From positions 1 through 10,906 of the forward strand of contig JASFBB010000379.1 in assembly GCA_036172345.1 (NCBI GenBank): a DNA stretch of 10,906 nt. The letters run 5' to 3'. This DNA is from NAK82 sp036172345 (lineage in GTDB: Bacteria > Chloroflexota > Anaerolineae > 4572-78 > NAK82). A program made the translations under genes and the position numbers. Positions 7,377 to 10,906 of this stretch are shown piece by piece. Below the pieces are notes generated by a model. The model was given only the letters and a program-made list of their open reading frames with translations, made no database searches and was not told the DNA's origin. Numbering within the stretch: position 1 is the first letter of the stretch; each line of letters starts with the position of its first letter.

Positions 7377-7435
7377 CGGCTATCCCGGTGCGCACAGCAC
7401 GATCGGATGCCCAGACATGCACGCAGCCTCGGTCG

Positions 7436-7606
7436 TCATCGCAACTCGTCCGGATGGATGCCCGCCTGGCGCAGAATCTCCAACAGGGTGCCCTTGGGCA
7501 AATCCTTCTTGTGGAAGGGAACAACGACGCGTTGATGCGTTTCGGGGTGGTAATAGATGCGGTGGTTCGATAACCTTCTGCGGGGTAAGCGCAGCAGCCT
7601 AGGCAT
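7436..7606 (-). CDS. hicA: HicA-family mRNA interferase toxin, apparently shortened
   Basis: HicA toxins bind and cleave mRNA and are held inactive by HicB. The 56-residue product has a good C-terminal two-thirds: NHRIYYHPETHQ (14-25), which holds the His of the GSH/SNH motif used for catalysis, then VVVPFHKKDLPKGTLLEILRQAGI, the usual end. The start MPRLLRL also looks like HicA. Between them about 20-30 residues (the first helix and strand, normally ending in RQSGSH) are missing. A different frame just after the start reads TPQKVIE, a typical HicA beginning, which suggests small indels plus a deletion. The ATG overlaps the hicB stop by 8 nt. The toxin is probably weakened or dead, but a short functional variant cannot be excluded. 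Confidence 0.7.
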   Translation of the reverse strand: MPRLLRLPRRRLSNHRIYYHPETHQRVVVPFHKKDLPKGTLLEILRQAGIHPDELR

Positions 7607-7832
7607 GGACAGGCAGGGTGACCGTGTACTCCAGAGTGGCTTCTTCAGTGGGGATTTCCTCGCCGTGCGCGCGCAAGCTCTCAATGTAGAGCGCAATCGC
7701 CTCGCGCGCCATGGCAACGCTCTCCTCAATCGTCTCGCCATAAGTGACGCAACCCGGCAGCGAAGGCACGATCACAGTGTAACCGCCCTCCGGCTCCTTG
7801 CGTAGTAGAATGCGATAGGTGAGTGTCTGCAT
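7599..7832 (-). CDS. hicB: HicB-family antitoxin
   Basis: A 77-residue antitoxin with the partial RNase H-like HicB fold: strands around YRILLRKEPEGGYTVIVPSLPGC (6-28), then TIEESVAMAREAIALYIESLRAHGEEIP (34-61) and a final strand. It matches short HicB proteins that lack a separate C-terminal DNA-binding domain. The ATG at 7832 is preceded by GGAGG with 5-nt spacing; the frame is open much further upstream, but the promoter lies between, so the longer version is not real. hicB comes first and hicA second, overlapping by 8 nt. HicB normally binds HicA and represses its own operon, and an inverted repeat covers the promoter here. Confidence 0.9.
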   Translation of the reverse strand: MQTLTYRILLRKEPEGGYTVIVPSLPGCVTYGETIEESVAMAREAIALYIESLRAHGEEIPTEEATLEYTVTLPVHA

Positions 7833-7850
7833 GGTCACCTCCACACCGCG

Positions 7851-7880
7851 ATTATAACATTGGCATATAATGCGCGTCAA
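7851..7880 (-). promoter_or_regulatory. hicBA promoter with overlapping inverted repeat (possible operator)
   Basis: On the minus strand TTGACG (7880-7875) and a perfect TATAAT (7856-7851) are 18 bases apart, with an upstream TG (extended -10). The -10 is one arm of an inverted repeat, ATTATA (7851-7856) and TATAAT (7866-7871), with centres about 15 bp apart. This is a plausible site for autorepression by the HicB complex. The promoter is read directly from the sequence; the operator is inferred. Confidence 0.75.
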
Positions 7881-7906
7881 CACCCTGCTTCCCGTCCGAG
7901 CGCGTA

Positions 7907-7928
7907 AGGGCACGGCATGCTGTGTCCC
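7907..7928. repeat. Imperfect palindrome upstream of hicB
   Basis: AGGGCACGGCA (7907-7917) faces TGCTGTGTCCC (7918-7928): ten of eleven positions pair if G-U is allowed. It resembles a palindrome centred on GGCATGCC with flanking GGGCAC/GTGCCC that I associate with intergenic repeats; this is from memory and should be checked by copy number. The rest of 7929-8050 holds no gene I can support. Confidence 0.35.
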
Positions 7929-8050
7929 CACAAGGGATTGGAGGATGAGGGGGCACACCACACCCAGGGCGGGGCCGGTCCAGTCGGACGCATCAAGGAC
8001 AGGCCGTGTGCCGGCTCGCCTTGTGTCTACCCCAAATGGATCTCCACATA

Positions 8051-8091
8051 AGGCACCCTCCTGCGGGTTTGGAACCTGCGGGAGGGTGTCT
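8051..8091 (+). other. Near-perfect 41-nt stem-loop upstream of the FHA gene
   Basis: Every base of this stretch can pair in a plus-strand RNA: a 19-bp stem with a TGG loop (8070-8072), 16 Watson-Crick pairs and three G-U pairs (8053-8089, 8062-8080, 8065-8077). The same three positions would be A-C mismatches in a minus-strand RNA, so the fold favours plus-strand transcription. A true terminator would show a longer T-run; here only TCT and later CTTT follow. It may end a plus-strand transcript from the gap, or be a dispersed hairpin element. Confidence 0.5.
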
Positions 8092-8142
8092 CTGCGTGCT
8101 TTGCGGTGAATCAGATCCGCTCCCGCCGCTTCTGGCTCCAAG

Positions 8143-8172
8143 TTGCCCTCCTCATCGTTTCGGGTGTACACT
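8143..8172 (+). promoter_or_regulatory. Possible promoter of the FHA/phosphatase/kinase cluster
   Basis: TTGCCC (8143-8148) and TACACT (8167-8172) are 18 bases apart, placing a start near 8179, about 35 nt before the FHA start codon. Both boxes match the consensus at only four of six bases. GTGTACAC (8164-8171) is an 8-bp palindrome over the -10. Confidence 0.4.
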
Positions 8173-8212
8173 ATATGTTAGCTCGGCAGTCCGCGCAGCG
8201 GAGGCTTTTCAC

Positions 8213-8692
8213 TTGGAAGCGCTTGCACAGTCGTACCAGACATTGCTGATTGTCGCCGCAACGGCGGCTCTGATCTTGATCGGGTTGATCGTGCGTCGCA
8301 TCGGCCGTTTGCGTTCCCAACGTGCTCTGCGCCCCCAGGCGCCATCGTTGCAATTGCAGCCCCACCTGGAGACGCCGGACGGCCGCGTATTGGTGCCGCT
8401 GCCTAACCTGGATGCGGGAGGCTGTGTGATCGGCCGCGCCCCTGATGCCGATATCCATCTTGACGCCATATTGCCCTGCACCGACAGCGTTGCTGCGCAT
8501 CACGCTCGCATCTACCGGGATGCCACCAGCGGCTTCGTCGTTATCGAGACTCTCGACCCCGCGCGCGGTATATGGATTAACGGACTTCGCGCAGCGCGCA
8601 AAAATCTGCTCAAGGATCGTTGGATCATCGCGCTGGGGGAGTGCACGTTGATCTATCGCGATGGCAACCCGGATACCGGCCCGCTGCGGTGA
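8213..8692 (+). CDS. Membrane-anchored FHA-domain protein
   Basis: A 159-residue protein: a hydrophobic helix (about 8-27), a basic stop (RRIGRLRSQR), then a forkhead-associated domain (about 55-150). FHA domains bind phosphothreonine peptides and often recruit targets of Ser/Thr kinases. Visible landmarks are IGR (73-75), HHARI (96-100) and WING (121-124). The usual Ser-Arg of the SRRHA motif is Ala-Ala here (94-95), so phosphopeptide binding may be altered. I chose the TTG at 8213 because GGAGG (8200-8204) lies 8 nt upstream; the longer open frame back to 8006 runs through a 41-nt hairpin and has no such signal. The gene is followed 93 nt later by a PP2C phosphatase and then a kinase, a setting typical of eukaryotic-like phosphosignalling modules. 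The FHA region faces the cytoplasm if the helix is N-out. Confidence 0.82.
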   Translation: MEALAQSYQTLLIVAATAALILIGLIVRRIGRLRSQRALRPQAPSLQLQPHLETPDGRVLVPLPNLDAGGCVIGRAPDADIHLDAILPCTDSVAAHHARIYRDATSGFVVIETLDPARGIWINGLRAARKNLLKDRWIIALGECTLIYRDGNPDTGPLR

Positions 8693-8785
8693 TGCGCTGC
8701 GCCAAGATGGGGTGCATTCTTCGACAACGATGCGAAGAAAAGCAGATTGACGAGGTGTGTGCTGATTCCTTCACGAGAATCCAAT

Positions 8786-10438
8786 ATGACAGATCAACTG
8801 GATAACCTTTCAAACCCTTTTGGCGAACCAAGCGCGCCATTGCCATCTGATGAGACTCTCCCGCCGCTGCCGGAAGGTGCCCTCGTGGCTCAGGAGAGTT
8901 GTTATATCCTGCGCCTGTGTTCTCAGTCGCCCGATCACAACGTCTACATTGTAGAAGAGCTCGAAGCGACTTTCCCTTGCCCCAATCCCGCTTGCGGCTA
9001 TACCGAGAATCTCCGCAGCGACCCGGCATGCCGGGCGTGCGGCAATGAGCTGTATGGCGTGGTGCCGCTGCGACGGCGCTACCAGCTGCACGAGTACCGT
9101 GAGAGTGCACGCCTGCAGGCAGCGGCGCGCGCCACGGCGCAAGGGCTGCAACACACCGCGCTAGTGCCCCACGTTTACTTTTCCGAGCAACCGCATGCCG
9201 GTGAGGAGCGTCACTACATTATGTTGCCGGAGGCGGCCCTGCCAAGCGCCGAGCTATTGCCACTCCCGCAGAAGCTGGCACGCGTGTTGAACTGGGGCGT
9301 TCAATTGGCGGAGGGCCTGGCATATCTCCATTACCATGGCATCTGCTGGCCGGAGGTCACTGCGTGGCACATTCTGGTGCACGAGAAATCGGCGATGTGG
9401 TGCGACCTCAGCCATGCGCAGCTGCTCCCCCCAGATGTCGCCGCCGCAGCACGCGCCCGCGCCGCCGATGTCGCGGGACTGGTGAAAACCCTGCATTACC
9501 TGATCACAGACCGATATGAATTCATCCCCATCCCTGAGCTGCCGCCCAACTTGCACAGGCTTTTCGAGCGCGTCTTCAATGGCCACGAGGGCATTCCTAC
9601 CGCTACGCAGTTGGCCGACGCACTGCGCACCGCTTGCGAGTCCCTTAAGCGGCCGAGCAGTCTGCGCATGCGCATCGGCAAGTGCACCGACGTCGGCCTG
9701 GTGCGCGAGTTCAACGAAGACAGCTTGCTTGCGCTCACCCTGGAGCGCGTGCGCGCGTCGGTCCACGAGACGATCAGCTTGCTGGCGGTGGCGGATGGCA
9801 TAGGAGGACATGCGGCAGGAGACCTTGCCAGCAGCTTGGCCGTCGACACCCTCGCCGCGCGGATGGTCACCCAGCTGCTCACCCAGCACCTCACCGACCA
9901 TGGGGAGACCACCACGGAACATACGCGCGAATGGCTTGCAACCGCGGTCCAGGCGGCAAATGCTGCGATCCTCGCCCACCGTCACTCTATCGGCAATAAT
10001 ATGGGCACCACGCTGGTGGCTGCCGTTGTCCTGGGCAATGTGGTGCATGTCGCCAACGTAGGCGACAGCCGTGCCTATCTGCTCAACGACAAAGGCATCC
10101 GCCAGATCACCACAGACCATTCCCTGGTGGGACGCCTGATCTCACTGGGACACATCGACCAACGTGAAGCGCGCATCCATCCGCAACGCAATGTGATCTA
10201 TCGCACGCTGGGCGACACACCGGATGTGGAAGTCGATCACTTCACTGAATACATAAGCGCAGGCGACCGACTATTACTCTGCTCGGATGGATTAAATGCC
10301 AAGCTGGAAGATCACGAGATCTGGGAGATGGTGATGCGCAGCGTATCACCCCAAGATGCGTGCGAACGTCTGGTGCAGGCGGCCAATGAGCGTGGAGGCG
10401 AGGACAACATCAGCGTGATCATTCTAGGGGCAGAGTAG
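8786..10438 (+). CDS. Zinc-ribbon / pseudokinase / PP2C-type protein phosphatase fusion
   Basis: A 550-residue, apparently cytoplasmic protein. Its C-terminal part (about 296-548) is a complete PPM/PP2C phosphatase: TDVGLVREFNEDS (301-313), the metal-binding DGIGGH (337-342), NMGTTL (405-410), NVGDSRAYLL (424-433), CSDGL (499-503) and GGEDNIS (537-543). It would remove phosphate from Ser/Thr, probably from the neighbouring kinase or its targets. Residues about 35-290 follow a protein kinase C-lobe pattern but lack catalytic residues: the expected HRD..K..N reads WPEVTAWH (188-195) and DFG reads DLS (207-209). A four-cysteine zinc ribbon (Cys65, 70, 82, 85) sits in the N-lobe region. I use the ATG at 8786; a TTG 39 nt upstream is possible but has no better binding site. 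The stop is 19 nt before the kinase ATG. Confidence 0.88.
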   Translation: MTDQLDNLSNPFGEPSAPLPSDETLPPLPEGALVAQESCYILRLCSQSPDHNVYIVEELEATFPCPNPACGYTENLRSDPACRACGNELYGVVPLRRRYQLHEYRESARLQAAARATAQGLQHTALVPHVYFSEQPHAGEERHYIMLPEAALPSAELLPLPQKLARVLNWGVQLAEGLAYLHYHGICWPEVTAWHILVHEKSAMWCDLSHAQLLPPDVAAAARARAADVAGLVKTLHYLITDRYEFIPIPELPPNLHRLFERVFNGHEGIPTATQLADALRTACESLKRPSSLRMRIGKCTDVGLVREFNEDSLLALTLERVRASVHETISLLAVADGIGGHAAGDLASSLAVDTLAARMVTQLLTQHLTDHGETTTEHTREWLATAVQAANAAILAHRHSIGNNMGTTLVAAVVLGNVVHVANVGDSRAYLLNDKGIRQITTDHSLVGRLISLGHIDQREARIHPQRNVIYRTLGDTPDVEVDHFTEYISAGDRLLLCSDGLNAKLEDHEIWEMVMRSVSPQDACERLVQAANERGGEDNISVIILGAE

Positions 10439-10457
10439 CTGGAGGGATGGCTGAGAC

Positions 10458-10906
10458 ATGGAAGATCTCAGCGGCGTCACGCTCGGTTCCTACCGCCTGG
10501 TGGAGAAGATCGGCCAGGGCGCCGTGTCAGTGGTCTACCGGGCGTACCAGCCCAGCCTGGAGCGTTGGGTGGCGGTCAAGGTGCTGGATCCGGCTTACGT
10601 CGGCCAGGATGAACAGTTCATCGCGCGCTTCAGGCGCGAGGCGAAAGCCATCGCTGCCCTGCGTCACCCCAACATCCTGATCGTATATGACTGCGGCGAA
10701 CAGAATGGCCTGGAATACATCGCTATGGAGTACGTGGCAGGTGGGGCGCTGACAAAGCGCTTGACCGGCGAACCCTTCCCCTGGAAGCGAGCCGTCGAGC
10801 TTGCCATCGGCATCGGCCGCGCTCTGGCATTTGCCCATTCCTCGGTGGGCAGGAGCACGTTGCCCGGCTTGACATCGCGGTGGATGATGCCGCGGGAGTG
10901 GGCAAA
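10458..10906 (+). CDS. Ser/Thr protein kinase, partial, catalytic loop inverted in this sequence
   Basis: The first 127 residues are a normal Hanks-type kinase start: glycine loop IGQGAVSVVYRA (18-29), VAVK with Lys41, helix-C Glu61 in RREAKAIAALRHPNI, hinge MEYV (90-93), and ALAFAH (122-127). The next step should be the catalytic loop HRDxKxxN. Instead residues 128-149 are SVGRSTLPGLTSRWMMPREWA, unlike any kinase. The reverse complement of 10830-10906 reads FAHS then RGIIHRDVKPGNVLL then PTEEWA, exactly the missing piece, in frame with the upstream codons. The segment is bounded by TTTGCCCA/TGGGCAAA. The start ATG at 10458 has GGAGGG 11 nt upstream; the ATG at 10447 is in another frame. This kinase likely acts with the PP2C and FHA proteins. 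The gene continues beyond the window. Confidence 0.85.
   Translation, partial: MEDLSGVTLGSYRLVEKIGQGAVSVVYRAYQPSLERWVAVKVLDPAYVGQDEQFIARFRREAKAIAALRHPNILIVYDCGEQNGLEYIAMEYVAGGALTKRLTGEPFPWKRAVELAIGIGRALAFAHSSVGRSTLPGLTSRWMMPREWA

Noticed and set aside
7866..7871. TATAAT on the plus strand as a promoter for a small RNA
   Set aside because: The position 17 bp upstream reads ACACCG, a poor -35, and there is no extended -10; kept only as an arm of the possible operator.
7833..8171. N-terminal extension of hicB to a 190-residue protein
   Set aside because: It would cross the hicBA promoter, the ribosome-binding site and two hairpins; the added residues look random, and the 77-residue form matches short HicB antitoxins.
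8006..8212. Longer FHA protein starting at 8006
   Set aside because: The extension runs through the 41-nt hairpin and the likely promoter; the TTG at 8213 has an ideally spaced GGAGG.
9254..10120. 288-residue minus-strand open frame opposite the PP2C gene
   Set aside because: It is a shadow of the phosphatase coding sequence, with no supporting motif.
10447..10680. 77-residue open frame starting at the first ATG after the phosphatase gene
   Set aside because: It is in a different frame from the clear kinase sequence beginning at 10458.

Overview
The window is GC-rich bacterial chromosome. I think it comes from a Chloroflexota (Anaerolineae/Caldilineae-like) genome. The reasons are the BMP-type nucleoside ABC operon, the Gram-positive-like YabE/3D protein next to rsmA, a long (Alu-containing) SRP RNA, eukaryotic-like Ser/Thr kinase and PP2C genes, and GC-rich intergenic hairpins. 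The phylum is an inference from gene content, not something read directly from a marker gene.

Layout, left to right. (1) Positions 1-4136, minus strand: an ABC transporter operon read from a near-consensus promoter at 4108-4136. The order is a tandem-ATPase subunit (2295-3830), an unusual single protein joining a BMP-family substrate-binding domain to a permease (131-2275), and a second permease cut by the window edge (1-127). A leader of about 270 nt precedes the ATPase. (2) 4199-4330: GC-rich hairpins between the transporter promoter and rsmA. (3) 4328-6763, minus strand: a YabE-like cell-wall protein (ubiquitin-like repeats, G5, 3D) followed directly by rsmA, echoing the yabE...ksgA neighbourhood of Bacillus. 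(4) 6788-7338, minus strand: an RNA operon with a good promoter, tRNA-Ser(CGA), tRNA-Ser(GGA), and 3 nt later a 269-nt SRP RNA of the Bacillus type. (5) 7436-7880, minus strand: a hicB-hicA toxin-antitoxin pair with its own promoter; hicA looks shortened inside its N-terminal half. (6) 7881-8212: a gene-free stretch with two hairpins, one an almost perfect 41-nt stem-loop. (7) 8213-10906, plus strand: a phospho-signalling cluster made of a membrane-anchored FHA protein, a zinc-ribbon/pseudokinase/PP2C phosphatase, and a Ser/Thr protein kinase cut by the right edge.

The most striking observation is at the right edge. The last 77 bases of the kinase gene are flanked by an 8-bp inverted repeat (10830-10837 and 10899-10906), and they read as the kinase catalytic loop (HRDVKPGN) only when reverse-complemented. 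Flipping this segment restores an in-frame normal kinase; as given, the frame stays open but the catalytic loop is replaced by unrelated residues. This is either an intragenic DNA inversion (possibly a phase switch of a kinase active site) or a fold-back/chimera artefact at a contig end. The window stops exactly at the end of the repeat, so the sequence here cannot decide. Other points of interest are the substrate-binding/permease fusion with no visible signal peptide, the pseudokinase-PP2C fusion, the damaged-looking hicA and the structured-looking leader of the ABC operon.
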